A stretch of DNA of 64,000 nucleotides. It comes from Chitinophaga qingshengii. GTDB lineage: Bacteria > Bacteroidota > Bacteroidia > Chitinophagales > Chitinophagaceae. The stretch covers positions 3,348,001-3,412,000 of the forward strand of contig NZ_JACVFC010000001.1 of NCBI RefSeq assembly GCF_014529935.1, read 5' to 3'. Positions 41,050 through 48,976 of this stretch are shown here, in pieces. The position numbers and the translations under genes were made by a program. How positions within the stretch are numbered: the stretch's first letter is position 1; every line of letters starts with the position of its first letter. The notes beneath the pieces are model-generated. The model worked only from the letters and a program-made list of their open reading frames with translations, searched no databases and was not told the origin of the DNA.

Positions 41050-41748
41050 TTATTGTTGACCGGCTTCTTTCTTCGCATCCATTTTCATCTTGTCGTTTGC
41101 GAAGATGGAGAACTCAACACGACGGTTGATAGCACGGTTAGCTTCTGAATCATTAGGAACTTTGGGCTGGCTCTTACCATACCAGAACCCCTGGATACGA
41201 TTGGCAGCAACACCCTGACCTTTCAGGTAGTTCATTACGCTGTTGGTTCTTCTTTCAGACAGACCCATGTTGTAAGCGTCTGTACCTTTGTCGTCTGTGT
41301 GACCTTCCACCCGCACATAGGTGTCAGGATATTTGTTCAGGATCTGAGCCAGCTGCTGTACGCTCTGCTGTGCAGCAGGAGACAGATCAGATTTGTCGAA
41401 GCCGAACAGTACGCCTGCATCAAATGTCACGTTAATACCTTCCCCTACACGTTCTACTGTTGCATTCGGAACTTCGTTTTTGATTTCCTGAGCCTGTTTA
41501 TCCATTTTTTTACCGATCAGGGCGCCACCGGCACCACCAAGAGCAGCACCAATAATGGCTCCCAGCGCTGTGTTACCAGCTACCTTACCGATTACGGCAC
41601 CAGCAGCAGCACCACCGCCCACACCGATAGCAGCGCCTTTTTTAGTATTATCCATGCTCTGCCAGGTGCTACAGCTAAACAACATGGTTGCAGATAAAAC
41701 CAGGGCTACCAGAACATTCAATCTTTTCATCATAGTAATTTTAGACAT
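41050..41748 (-). CDS. OmpA-family lipoprotein with glycine zipper
   Basis: Predicted 232 residues, or 226 if the ATG at 41730 is used. The signal and lipobox end Leu-Phe-Ser-Cys. A glycine-zipper region follows (GAAIGVGGGAAAGAVIG and AALGGAGGALIGKKMD), then an OmpA C-terminal peptidoglycan-binding domain with the core YPDTYVRVEGHTDDKGTD and LSERRTNSVMNYL, where Asp and Arg contact diaminopimelate. It would anchor the outer membrane to peptidoglycan. A perfect -7 box lies upstream. It is a single gene with its own terminator. Confidence 0.94.
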   Translation of the reverse strand: MSKITMMKRLNVLVALVLSATMLFSCSTWQSMDNTKKGAAIGVGGGAAAGAVIGKVAGNTALGAIIGAALGGAGGALIGKKMDKQAQEIKNEVPNATVERVGEGINVTFDAGVLFGFDKSDLSPAAQQSVQQLAQILNKYPDTYVRVEGHTDDKGTDAYNMGLSERRTNSVMNYLKGQGVAANRIQGFWYGKSQPKVPNDSEANRAINRRVEFSIFANDKMKMDAKKEAGQQ

Positions 41749-41777
41749 GAAGGTTATTTATATGTAAATCAGGATGA

Positions 41778-41785
41778 CAAATGTA
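41778..41785 (-). promoter_or_regulatory. -7 promoter box for the OmpA-like gene
   Basis: The minus strand reads TACATTTG, matching TAnnTTTG, 29 bases before the first ATG at 41748. Confidence 0.65.
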
Positions 41786-41870
41786 AGTCGAAATGTGGGA
41801 AACAAATACTTTGCCAGTTTCTTTTTTGTATCCACAACTTATTGAAACATAACTATGAACAAACATTAAA

Positions 41871-41928
41871 AAAAACACAAGCAATCAATTTATAATCAAA
41901 TAATTATATACGATATGCTTGTGTTTTT
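41871..41928 (-). terminator. Terminator for the DUF937 gene
   Basis: AAAAACACAAGCA (41871-41883) pairs with TGCTTGTGTTTTT (41916-41928) around a 32-base A/T-rich loop. On the minus strand the stem runs into eight T, downstream of the DUF937 stop. Confidence 0.65.
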
Positions 41929-41963
41929 GCCGTTATGAATACATCCGGAGAGACAACAACGAA

Positions 41964-42554
41964 TTAGCCCAAAAGGTTTTTGAGCATACCGCCGATACCG
42001 CCGGCCTCATTATTTCCTTGCTGCTGCTGGCTGGCGCCATTGGAAAACATACTGGTCAGGTCGCTCAGGTCTACCTTACCGTCGCCGTTTTTATCCAGAC
42101 CGCCGGACAGCTTACCCAGCACTCCCTGCAGATCGATACCATTAGCAGCACCACCGGTCAGGGAACTGAAGATACTGTTGAGGCTGAAATTGTTGTTGGA
42201 CGGGTCGTTGGTTTTACTCACCAGGGAGCCCAGCACCGTTGGGATCAGGGAAGCTGCCAGCTGCGTTGCAGCGCCTTTGTCCAGGTTGAATTTCTCGAGC
42301 AGCGTGCCTACAAAATTATTGGAGATATTATTTACCACCGGGTTGTCCTGGGTAGCGCCGGAAGCCGACTGGCCGCCCAATAAAGACAACACGCCTTCGG
42401 TATTGCCATTGGCCAGTTCCTGTTGCAGGCCATTGGTAATAGATGCTGTAGCGGCGCCGATGACCGCTTCATTTTGTTCGTTGGGTACGTCAGGGTTATT
42501 AACAACAGTGCTCTGTGCGTGTTCCCGAACGAGTTCCATTAATTGCTCTAACAT
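41964..42554 (-). CDS. DUF937 protein with an EF-hand-like calcium loop
   Basis: Predicted 196 residues, no signal peptide. The DUF937 region (about residues 1-115) has helical repeats with SLIPTVLGSLV, and proteins of this family are usually Gly/Asn-rich with unknown function. Unusual is LDKNGDGKVDLSDL at 153-166: Asp154, Asn156, Asp158, Gly159, Val161 and Asp165 fit a dockerin or EF-hand calcium loop exactly. The tail is Gln/Asn/Gly-rich and ends GGMLKNLLG. Upstream lies the very large palindromic repeat after prfA; a near-match -7 box (TACATTTA) is about 45 bases before the ATG. Confidence 0.85.
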   Translation of the reverse strand: MLEQLMELVREHAQSTVVNNPDVPNEQNEAVIGAATASITNGLQQELANGNTEGVLSLLGGQSASGATQDNPVVNNISNNFVGTLLEKFNLDKGAATQLAASLIPTVLGSLVSKTNDPSNNNFSLNSIFSSLTGGAANGIDLQGVLGKLSGGLDKNGDGKVDLSDLTSMFSNGASQQQQGNNEAGGIGGMLKNLLG

Positions 42555-42620
42555 CTGCTATGGATTTTTATGGAGAAAAATAACGAGGTATAAATTAAAT
42601 GTAGGATTATTTCAGCACCC

Positions 42621-42921
42621 CGCAAAGTCCCGCAAAGAAGCTAAGTGAGCAAAGAGCGCTAAGGAGCGGAGAAAGAAGCGGATGGTGCACACAAAAACGC
42701 CGGGCAGCGAAGGCGCGAAGGAGTTTAAAACTAGTAAGATTTAAATAAGATTTAATAAAGAGAGCGAAGAGAACACTCATTACAGTGATCTGCTTCGCTC
42801 TCTTTTATCCTTATAATAAGCAAATAAGCTTTGCGTCTTTGCTGCCTGGCGCCTTTGCACGCACCATCCGCTTCTTTCTCCGCTCCTTAGCGCCCTTTGC
42901 TCACTTAGCCGCTTTGCGTGA
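42621..42921. repeat. Giant nested palindrome, GCAAAG-type, between prfA and the DUF937 gene
   Basis: The outer arms 42631-42720 and 42830-42919 pair at about 78 of 90 positions, with a core of about 45 bases (from AAGTGAGCAAAG to AGCGGATGGTGC) differing at one site. Inside, AAAGAGAGCGAAG (42757-42769) pairs perfectly with 42793-42805. The right arm stops directly at the prfA stop codon (42922-42924). On the minus strand it starts TCACGCAAAGC, as does the repeat at 34751-34829. It could fold as a long RNA hairpin or as a cruciform. No protein is encoded. Confidence 0.85.
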
Positions 42922-43986
42922 CTAGCTGCCTTGTTTCAGCTTTTCAGCGTTTTCTGCAAACTGCAGCGCATCCACCATATCCTTGATTTCCCCGTTCATA
43001 AAGGCATCCAGGTTGTAAACGGTCATGCCTATACGATGGTCCGTAACACGGCCTTGCGGGTAGTTATAGGTCCGGATCTTGGCGGAACGGTCGCCGGTAG
43101 ACACGAGGCTTTTACGCTGGGAAGCGATGGCATCTTCATGTTTACGGACAGCCGCTTCATAGATACGGGTACGCAGCATTTTCATCGCGATCTCCCGGTT
43201 GGAGTGCTGGCTACGGCCTTCCTGGCATTCTACTACCACGCCGGTAGGAATGTGGGTGAGCCTTACCGCAGACTCGGTTTTGTTTACGTGCTGGCCACCT
43301 GCACCGGAGGAACGGAAGGTGTCCATTTTAATATCTGCTTCGCGTACATCCACGTCTACTTCTTCCGCTTCGGGCAGCACGGCTACCGTAGCGGCGGACG
43401 TGTGCACACGGCCGGCAGCTTCTGTGGCAGGCACACGCTGTACGCGGTGTACACCGGATTCAAACTTCAGGGTACCATATACATCATCTCCGTTCACTTC
43501 TAACACCACTTCTTTAAAACCACCGGCAGAACCAGGGGTCTCATTCAGCAGGTTGGTACTCCAGCCTTTGGTTTCGCAGAAACGCAGGTACATGCGCATC
43601 AGGTCACCGGCAAAGAGGCTGGCCTCATCACCACCGGTACCCGCACGGATTTCCAGGATAGCGTTTTTCTCATCCTGGGGGTCTTTAGGGATCAGCAGGT
43701 TGCGGATTACCTCTTCCTGTTCCACTTTTTGCTCTTGCAGCGCTTCCGTTTCGGCTTTGGCCAGTTCGCGCATCTCCTCATCGCCACTATCCAGCACTTC
43801 CTTGTTGAAGGCAATATTATCCAGCAGCTTGCGATAGGCATCATATGCCTTCACAATCTTCTCCAGCTGCCGGTATTCCTTGCTTAGCTGGCCAAATTTT
43901 TTGTTGTCGCTTACCACTTCCGGGTTGGTCAGTGCCAGCGCCACCTGGTCAAAACGGCCTTTTATCGCTTCGAGTTTGTCTATCAT
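42922..43986 (-). CDS. prfA: Peptide chain release factor 1
   Basis: Predicted 354 residues, normal for RF1. The codon-recognition tripeptide Pro186-Ala-Thr188 (RVQRVPATEAAG) identifies RF1, which reads UAA and UAG. The catalytic GGQ is at 230-232 in SSGAGGQHVNKTESAVRLTH, and the domain-1 GTGGDEASLF is intact. The GTPase-contacting N-terminal coiled region is complete. A -7 box at 44051-44058 gives a leader of about 65 bases. The stop codon TAG is directly followed by the palindromic repeat. Confidence 0.98.
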   Translation of the reverse strand: MIDKLEAIKGRFDQVALALTNPEVVSDNKKFGQLSKEYRQLEKIVKAYDAYRKLLDNIAFNKEVLDSGDEEMRELAKAETEALQEQKVEQEEVIRNLLIPKDPQDEKNAILEIRAGTGGDEASLFAGDLMRMYLRFCETKGWSTNLLNETPGSAGGFKEVVLEVNGDDVYGTLKFESGVHRVQRVPATEAAGRVHTSAATVAVLPEAEEVDVDVREADIKMDTFRSSGAGGQHVNKTESAVRLTHIPTGVVVECQEGRSQHSNREIAMKMLRTRIYEAAVRKHEDAIASQRKSLVSTGDRSAKIRTYNYPQGRVTDHRIGMTVYNLDAFMNGEIKDMVDALQFAENAEKLKQGS

Positions 43987-44050
43987 AATTATCTTTGACT
44001 TTTGAGTATCCCTCCCGAAAGGGGGGTCGGTGATACTGCTAATCGGGTTG

Positions 44051-44058
44051 CAAAATTA
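44051..44058 (-). promoter_or_regulatory. -7 promoter box for prfA
   Basis: The minus strand reads TAATTTTG followed by C, matching TAnnTTTG, 65 bases before the prfA ATG. Confidence 0.6.
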
Positions 44059-44085
44059 ACACCATTCATTTAATTAAATATCAGG

Positions 44086-45225
44086 TTGTTGAAACAGATC
44101 AAATTAAAAGGGAAGGATATATTCGACGGCCAGCGTTTTTTAGGCCCCGGCCAGGTACTGGTACTGGATGAAAACGGCGTAGTGACGGGCATTGTAGCGG
44201 AAAATGCTGCTGGTGACAACGTACAGGAAGTGGAGGGCATCCTCTGTCCCGGTTTCGTGAATACCCATTGCCACCTGGAACTTTCCCACATGAAAGGAGT
44301 GATTCCGGAAAAAACCGGGTTACCTGCTTTCCTTACCCGGGTAATGGAAGGACGGCAACACGGCCAGGACCAGGCAGCCGCGATCGCTGCTGCCGAACAG
44401 GCCATGTGGGACGCAGGCATCGCCGCGGTAGGGGATATCTGCAACAGTCCCGCTACTATTCCCCAAAAACGCCACCAGCGCCTCTGGTACCATACTTTCG
44501 TGGAATGTATGGGCGTAGCGGAAAGCAGCGCCGCTACCCGCTACCAATACAGCCTGGAGGTGTTACAGGCCTTCCGGGAAATACCCGGTCATAGCGCTTC
44601 TATAGCGCCGCATGCGCCCTATTCTGTCAGCAGCGCACTCTTTGGCCTGCTGGCGCAAACACCGCATAATACGCCGGTCACCATCCACAACCAGGAATGC
44701 CAGGCGGAAAATGAACTGTATAACAGCAAAACCGGCGATTTCCTTCGGTTCTATGCCCATTTCGGGATGGACGCCGGCAGTTTCCAGGCAGCCGGCACCA
44801 ACAGCCTGGAAGCCTACCTGCCACGCTTTGCCCACAACAAAATACTCCTGGTACACAACACCTACACTTCCGCCGCCGACATTCAGTTTGCCCTGCAACA
44901 GCCGGTGGAAACCTGGTGGTGTTTCTGTCCGCAGGCCAATTTGTATATTGAAGACCGTTTGCCTGATATTCCCCTGTTCCGTGAGGCAGGATGTAATATT
45001 ACCCTGGGTACCGACAGCCTGGCTTCCAACCATCAGCTGTCTGTTTGGGAAGAAATCAGGACCATACAGACCCATTACCCGGACATCCCGCTGGCAGAGC
45101 TGCTATGCTGGGGTACCAGCAACGGCGCCAAAGCCCTGGGCATCGAAAGCCGCTATGGCAGCTTTAAAGAAGGGATGCAGCCCGGCGTGGTGCTGATAGC
45201 CGATCACATCAAACGTATTATTTAG
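44086..45225 (+). CDS. Amidohydrolase-family protein
   Basis: Predicted 379 residues of the cytosine-deaminase-like branch. The metal site begins CPGFVNTHCHLELSHMKG (His-x-His), with further ligands likely in SIAPHAPYSVS, the His of HNQECQAENEL and Asp in LGTDSLASNHQLS. An N-terminal composite-domain strand pair and a C-terminal return to it (PGVVLIADHIKRI) complete the fold. The substrate cannot be read; deaminases of nucleosides or aminodeoxyfutalosine are relatives. The start is TTG at 44086 or 44089; no ATG fits. The MscS gene starts 10 bp downstream. Confidence 0.88.
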   Translation: MLKQIKLKGKDIFDGQRFLGPGQVLVLDENGVVTGIVAENAAGDNVQEVEGILCPGFVNTHCHLELSHMKGVIPEKTGLPAFLTRVMEGRQHGQDQAAAIAAAEQAMWDAGIAAVGDICNSPATIPQKRHQRLWYHTFVECMGVAESSAATRYQYSLEVLQAFREIPGHSASIAPHAPYSVSSALFGLLAQTPHNTPVTIHNQECQAENELYNSKTGDFLRFYAHFGMDAGSFQAAGTNSLEAYLPRFAHNKILLVHNTYTSAADIQFALQQPVETWWCFCPQANLYIEDRLPDIPLFREAGCNITLGTDSLASNHQLSVWEEIRTIQTHYPDIPLAELLCWGTSNGAKALGIESRYGSFKEGMQPGVVLIADHIKRII

Positions 45226-45235
45226 AATTAACCAT

Positions 45236-46330
45236 ATGAATGATTTCCTGAACCAGGTTATCCTGGACAATCCCGTAAGGGACTATCTCATCCTCATTGG
45301 GGTACTGCTCTTCGTGTCTTTTATTAAACGGTATGTATCCAAGGGGATGGCAGCCATCCTGTTCCGCCTGGTGCGCCACTGGTCCCCCCAGATCGAAGAA
45401 AAAGACTTCATCAACCTGCTGCTCCGGCCACTGGAGTACTTTCTGTTACTGGTCACCTTTATGCTGACCATCAACCGGTTCACTTTCCCGGCTGTACTCA
45501 ATGTACACCTGTACAACAAGGCTACCCTGAAAGACCTGACGGATACCCTGCTATCGCTGGCCTTCAGCATGAGTATCATCTGGATCATGCTGCGCCTGAT
45601 CGATTTCATCGCGCTGGTATTGGAGAAAAAAGCCCAGGTGTCGGCAGATAAGACTGATAACCAGTTTATCATCTTCTTCCGCGATTTCTTCAAGGCGATT
45701 ATCTTTATTATGGGTGCCATTGCCTTTATCCGGATACTCTTTGGCCCTTCGCTGGTAGAAAAGATCATCGCCGGCCTTGGTATCGGTGCGGCAGCCCTTG
45801 CCCTCGCTGCCAAAGAAAGCATCGAGAACCTTATCGGCTCTTTTATCATCTTCTTCGACAAACCATTCCGTGTAGGCGACAGCGTAAAAGTAGACGCCTA
45901 CCAGGGTACCGTGGAAAAAATCGGGTTGCGCAGCACCCGCATCCGCACGCTGGAAAAGACTTTCGTGACCGTGCCCAACAAAAAAATGGTAGACAGTATC
46001 CTGGACAACCTCTCACTCCGTACGCAGCAACGGGTGGCCATGCGCCTGGAAATAGGCTCAGAAACGCCGCCGGACAAGCTCGTAAAAGTGCTGGACGATA
46101 TCCGCAACCTGCTGAAAGACAATTCCAGTATCCTGCCCGGCTTTACGGTAAACCTCAACGATTTCACGAAAGACACCTATGTCGTTCAGGTCATCTTCAA
46201 TACGTATATCATCGATGGCAGCCAGTATGCAGCCCTCCGGGAGAAGGTAAACCTCTCCATCATCCGGTTGCTGGCAGACAACGAGGTGAAATTGCCTACT
46301 ACGTCCACCAATGTTACATTTAGGAATTAG
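45236..46330 (+). CDS. MscS-family mechanosensitive channel
   Basis: Predicted 364 residues. Three or four N-terminal membrane helices are followed by the pore helix with the Gly/Ala pattern (IIAGLGIGAAALALAAKESI) and the beta domain (FFDKPFRVGDSVKV, GTVEKIGLRSTRIRTLE), the most conserved part of MscS channels, which open under membrane tension to release solutes. The C-terminal domain is short. It lies 10 bp after the amidohydrolase gene, probably in the same transcript. The stop TAG is the first three bases of a 26-bp inverted repeat. Confidence 0.95.
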   Translation: MNDFLNQVILDNPVRDYLILIGVLLFVSFIKRYVSKGMAAILFRLVRHWSPQIEEKDFINLLLRPLEYFLLLVTFMLTINRFTFPAVLNVHLYNKATLKDLTDTLLSLAFSMSIIWIMLRLIDFIALVLEKKAQVSADKTDNQFIIFFRDFFKAIIFIMGAIAFIRILFGPSLVEKIIAGLGIGAAALALAAKESIENLIGSFIIFFDKPFRVGDSVKVDAYQGTVEKIGLRSTRIRTLEKTFVTVPNKKMVDSILDNLSLRTQQRVAMRLEIGSETPPDKLVKVLDDIRNLLKDNSSILPGFTVNLNDFTKDTYVVQVIFNTYIIDGSQYAALREKVNLSIIRLLADNEVKLPTTSTNVTFRN

Positions 46331-46407
46331 ATATTTAGTTATTGGTGATGCAAGGTTTATTACTTATAATCAAATGAACTGTTGCATCACCAATAACTAA
46401 ATATCTA
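46328..46407. repeat. Perfect inverted repeat containing the MscS stop codon
   Basis: The 26-base arms 46328-46353 and 46382-46407 are perfectly complementary around a 28-base loop. The unit contains ATATTTAGTTATT. The left arm starts with the TAG stop of the channel gene. The right arm continues into a further ATTTAGTTATT copy. A separate classic terminator follows at 46427. Confidence 0.85.
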
Positions 46408-46426
46408 AATAACTAAATTTCAAAAT

Positions 46427-46480
46427 TCCTCCATAAGAAAGGCCTGTTGATTCCCATCAACAGGCCTTTCTTATGGAGGA
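46427..46480. terminator. Long perfect terminator hairpin
   Basis: A perfect 25-bp stem (around AAGAAAGGCCTGTTGAT) with loop TCCC lies between the convergent channel and thioredoxin-fold genes. It has no long T tract directly after it on either strand, so termination is likely but not certain. Confidence 0.7.
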
Positions 46481-46495
46481 AGCTCTTTAAAGCGG

Positions 46496-47002
46496 TTATT
46501 CTTTTTCTTTCTTGGAACTGCTCAGCAAAATGCGGGACAGATCACCTTCAATAGATTCTTTCGGCGTACCTACGATACGGCCCACTTCATTACCATCGCG
46601 GAAAACGATTACGGTAGGCAGTTTTTTCACTTTATAATCGGTAGGAGCGTCTGTTTGCAACTTCTGGTCAGCACCGAACAGCAGTACCTGGTCTTCCGGG
46701 CTGCCGGCGGTGATCATTACTTTGTACAGTTCAGGAACCACCTTACGGCTGGTTTCATCCCAGGTGCCCATTACCACCACCAGGTTGTAGTTACTCCGGT
46801 TGGATTTAATGTAGTTGAGCATATTATCATTGGGCTGGTAGCTGTTAACCCCTTTATAAAACCAATCGGTAGATTGGTCTTGCATCAGGGTTTTCATTTC
46901 TATTTTACCTTTGATCACTTTATCGTTACCATTCTGTGCCCAGGCCATCGTTGAAAAAAGCAGGCCGCCTCCCAGGAGTAATGTTTTCAAGCGCATAATC
47001 AT
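46496..47002 (-). CDS. Exported thioredoxin-fold protein lacking the CxxC motif
   Basis: Predicted 168 residues, 166 from the second ATG. The signal peptide is MRLKTLLLGGGLLFSTMAWA. A thioredoxin fold is suggested by YNLVVVMGTWDETSRKVVPEL and by the cis-Pro loop KKLPTVIVFRDGNEVGRIVG. Where Trp-Cys-x-x-Cys is expected there is Trp-Asp-Glu-Thr-Ser, so it cannot do normal dithiol chemistry. It may be a periplasmic chaperone or an adaptor. It starts 4 bp after the MerR-like gene and is probably cotranscribed with it. Confidence 0.82.
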   Translation of the reverse strand: MIMRLKTLLLGGGLLFSTMAWAQNGNDKVIKGKIEMKTLMQDQSTDWFYKGVNSYQPNDNMLNYIKSNRSNYNLVVVMGTWDETSRKVVPELYKVMITAGSPEDQVLLFGADQKLQTDAPTDYKVKKLPTVIVFRDGNEVGRIVGTPKESIEGDLSRILLSSSKKEKE

Positions 47003-47006
47003 GTTT

Positions 47007-47513
47007 TTATAATTGATCTTTCAGTTCGGTTAAAAAACCACGTACCTTTAGCAAAGCCTGTACCATTTCGAAATTCCGGGCCGCCAGTTTAAGATCTTCC
47101 TTCAGTTTTTGTTTGGCGCCTTCTATGGTATACTTTCTTTCCCGCAGTAAATGGTAGATCAGTTTAAGGTGCTGGATATCTTCCTGACGGAATAACCGGT
47201 CGCCTTTCCTGTTTTTTTTGGGTTGAAGAATATCGAATTCATTTTCCCAATAGCGTATCAGTGAAGTATTTACCCGGAACATGGCAGCTACCTCACTAAT
47301 CGAATAATATTGCTTGTCCAGCACTAATTTGTCCAACTCCATAATCAAGTCTGGGTCTTCCGATACCTCTTTCAATGATTTACGTCCCCGCTTTTTACCT
47401 GGCTCTCTGGGTACAACGATGGTCTTCTTCACTTTTACTTTTACAGTGCCTCCCGCACTCTCCGGTACCGGATGGGGAGTTCCAGGTGTGGAAAAGAGGT
47501 CTAACTGTTGCAT
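47007..47513 (-). CDS. MerR-family transcriptional regulator
   Basis: Predicted 168 residues. A long Lys/Pro-rich N-terminal tail (about 55 residues, with VKVKVKKTIVVPREPGKKRG) precedes the MerR helix-turn-helix YYSISEVAAMFRVNTSLIRY, the wing DILQPKKNRKGDRLFRQ and the start of the coiled-coil (IYHLLRERKYTIEGAKQKL). No effector domain or metal-binding Cys follows, so it belongs to the short MerR-like group common in Bacteroidota. The basic tail may add DNA affinity. It is followed 4 bp later by the thioredoxin-fold gene. Confidence 0.9.
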   Translation of the reverse strand: MQQLDLFSTPGTPHPVPESAGGTVKVKVKKTIVVPREPGKKRGRKSLKEVSEDPDLIMELDKLVLDKQYYSISEVAAMFRVNTSLIRYWENEFDILQPKKNRKGDRLFRQEDIQHLKLIYHLLRERKYTIEGAKQKLKEDLKLAARNFEMVQALLKVRGFLTELKDQL

Positions 47514-47653
47514 AACGGTAAAAAACGGTGAAAAATATTCTTTACGGGAATGAAGTTAAGCTTTTCATGGCAAGCATGTAGCTTTTATCCTCCGGAAAAA
47601 TATCATTTACCTGTTACAACGTATTAAAACCTAGGCACTAACAGTACCGGCTA

Positions 47654-48625
47654 TTAGTCGAAAGACTGGTTGCCGGACCTGGCCATCTTCAGCATACGGT
47701 CAAATTGCTCGGGGGTAAGGTCATTAAAGAAGAAGTACACAGGGTCCACCTTTTCGCCGTTTTTAATGACTTCATAGTGGCAGTGCGGGCCGGTCGATTT
47801 ACCGGTGCTACCCACCCATCCCAGTACATCGCCGCGTTTTACGGCCTGGCCGGACTTCACCTTCATGCGGAGCATGTGACCATATAATGTTTTATAACCA
47901 TACCCATGCCGTACAATCACATGGTTGCCATAGCCTACATCACTCAAACTGGCCTCTTCCACGGTGCCATCGCCGGTAGCGTAGATAGGCGTACCACTGG
48001 GTGCGGCAAAGTCAAGCCCGGCATGGTATTTCATGGTTTTATAGATCGGATCGATACGATATCCAAAGCCGGAAGCGATGTGTTTCAGGTCTTTATTGGC
48101 CACCGGTTGTATAGCCGGGATAGATGCCAGCATCTGTTGTTTGTTCTTGACCAGGTTGTCTATCTCGTCATAAGATTTTTCCTGTGCTTTGATACGGTTG
48201 GTCAGTTCCTTCAGCAGGATACCGGTAGAAGCAATAATCTCACTGCTGGCAAAGGATTGCAGCTGGGCAGCTTCCTCGTCGCGGTTAATTTTGCCTTCCC
48301 GGGCACTGTCAGGGATAGGAGAGGCCTCAAATATCACCCGGTAAATTTCATTATCACGGTCTTCCAGTTCGGCCAGCTTTCCCTTCACTTCTTTCATACG
48401 GCCCTGTAAAGCGTCATATTTTTCTTTCATCCCTTCCAGGTCACGGCGCAACGACTTCTCTTTCGGCGAGTCTACCACCCGGTAGGCAACAGACAGGAAG
48501 ATAGCCCCGGTAACAATAGCAGCAGATACAAACCCGAGTATTCTCAGGATCTTCACCCGCAGGGATACTACGAGCTTCTCATATTTTAATGTTTGGGTAT
48601 TGTAAAAATATTTAACCTTCTTCAT
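47654..48625 (-). CDS. M23-family peptidoglycan endopeptidase
   Basis: Predicted 323 residues. A membrane helix near residues 30-50 (VSAAIVTGAIFLSVAY) is followed by a long coiled coil (DLEGMKEKYDALQGRMKEV) and a C-terminal LytM/M23 domain. The zinc ligands are present: His and Asp in KYHAGLDFAAPSGTPI, and His-x-His in STGPHCHYEVIKNG, where Cys takes the place of the more usual Leu. It should cut cross-links in peptidoglycan, anchored in the inner membrane. Single gene with about 140 bp to the MerR start; divergent from alaS across 351 bp. Confidence 0.94.
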   Translation of the reverse strand: MKKVKYFYNTQTLKYEKLVVSLRVKILRILGFVSAAIVTGAIFLSVAYRVVDSPKEKSLRRDLEGMKEKYDALQGRMKEVKGKLAELEDRDNEIYRVIFEASPIPDSAREGKINRDEEAAQLQSFASSEIIASTGILLKELTNRIKAQEKSYDEIDNLVKNKQQMLASIPAIQPVANKDLKHIASGFGYRIDPIYKTMKYHAGLDFAAPSGTPIYATGDGTVEEASLSDVGYGNHVIVRHGYGYKTLYGHMLRMKVKSGQAVKRGDVLGWVGSTGKSTGPHCHYEVIKNGEKVDPVYFFFNDLTPEQFDRMLKMARSGNQSFD

Positions 48626-48765
48626 GCACCGGGTGTACTTTACGCTGGCTTACAGCAGTGAACGCTATTCCAGCAATTTTATTTCATGAGGTCCAAACAA
48701 GCGGATGGCCGTTGTTGCGTTATTTTCTGTTCACATTAACTTTTTTATCGGGTAACACAACCTGT

Positions 48766-48797
48766 TTTGAATAATCATACAGGTTTCAATATTTTTG
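48766..48797 (+). promoter_or_regulatory. Complete alaS promoter (TTTG-N20-TATTTTTG)
   Basis: TTTG (48766-48769), 20 bases, then TATTTTTG (48790-48797) followed by C. Both boxes match the Bacteroidota consensus, making this the clearest promoter in the window. The predicted leader of alaS is about 170 bases, with no recognised riboswitch or T-box. The rest of the 48626-48976 gap is A/T-rich and featureless to me. Confidence 0.75.
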
Positions 48798-48976
48798 CAC
48801 TCCCTGTAAACCGTCGGAAAATAAGGCGCACAAACCTAATGTAATTAGATTAAAACATCAACCTTTTGAATGTCAATTTTCTAACTACTTTATAATGGCT
48901 TGAAAAACAATATAAAAACGACCGTTTTCCGGTATTACATGGAAATAAAAATACATATTAACTCGCATCCATATTT

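Noticed and set aside
42601..42921. Possible CRISPR array or tandem repeat at the GCAAAG-rich region
   Set aside because: The repeats are inverted arms of one palindrome with diverged units and no regular spacers, and no cas gene is present.
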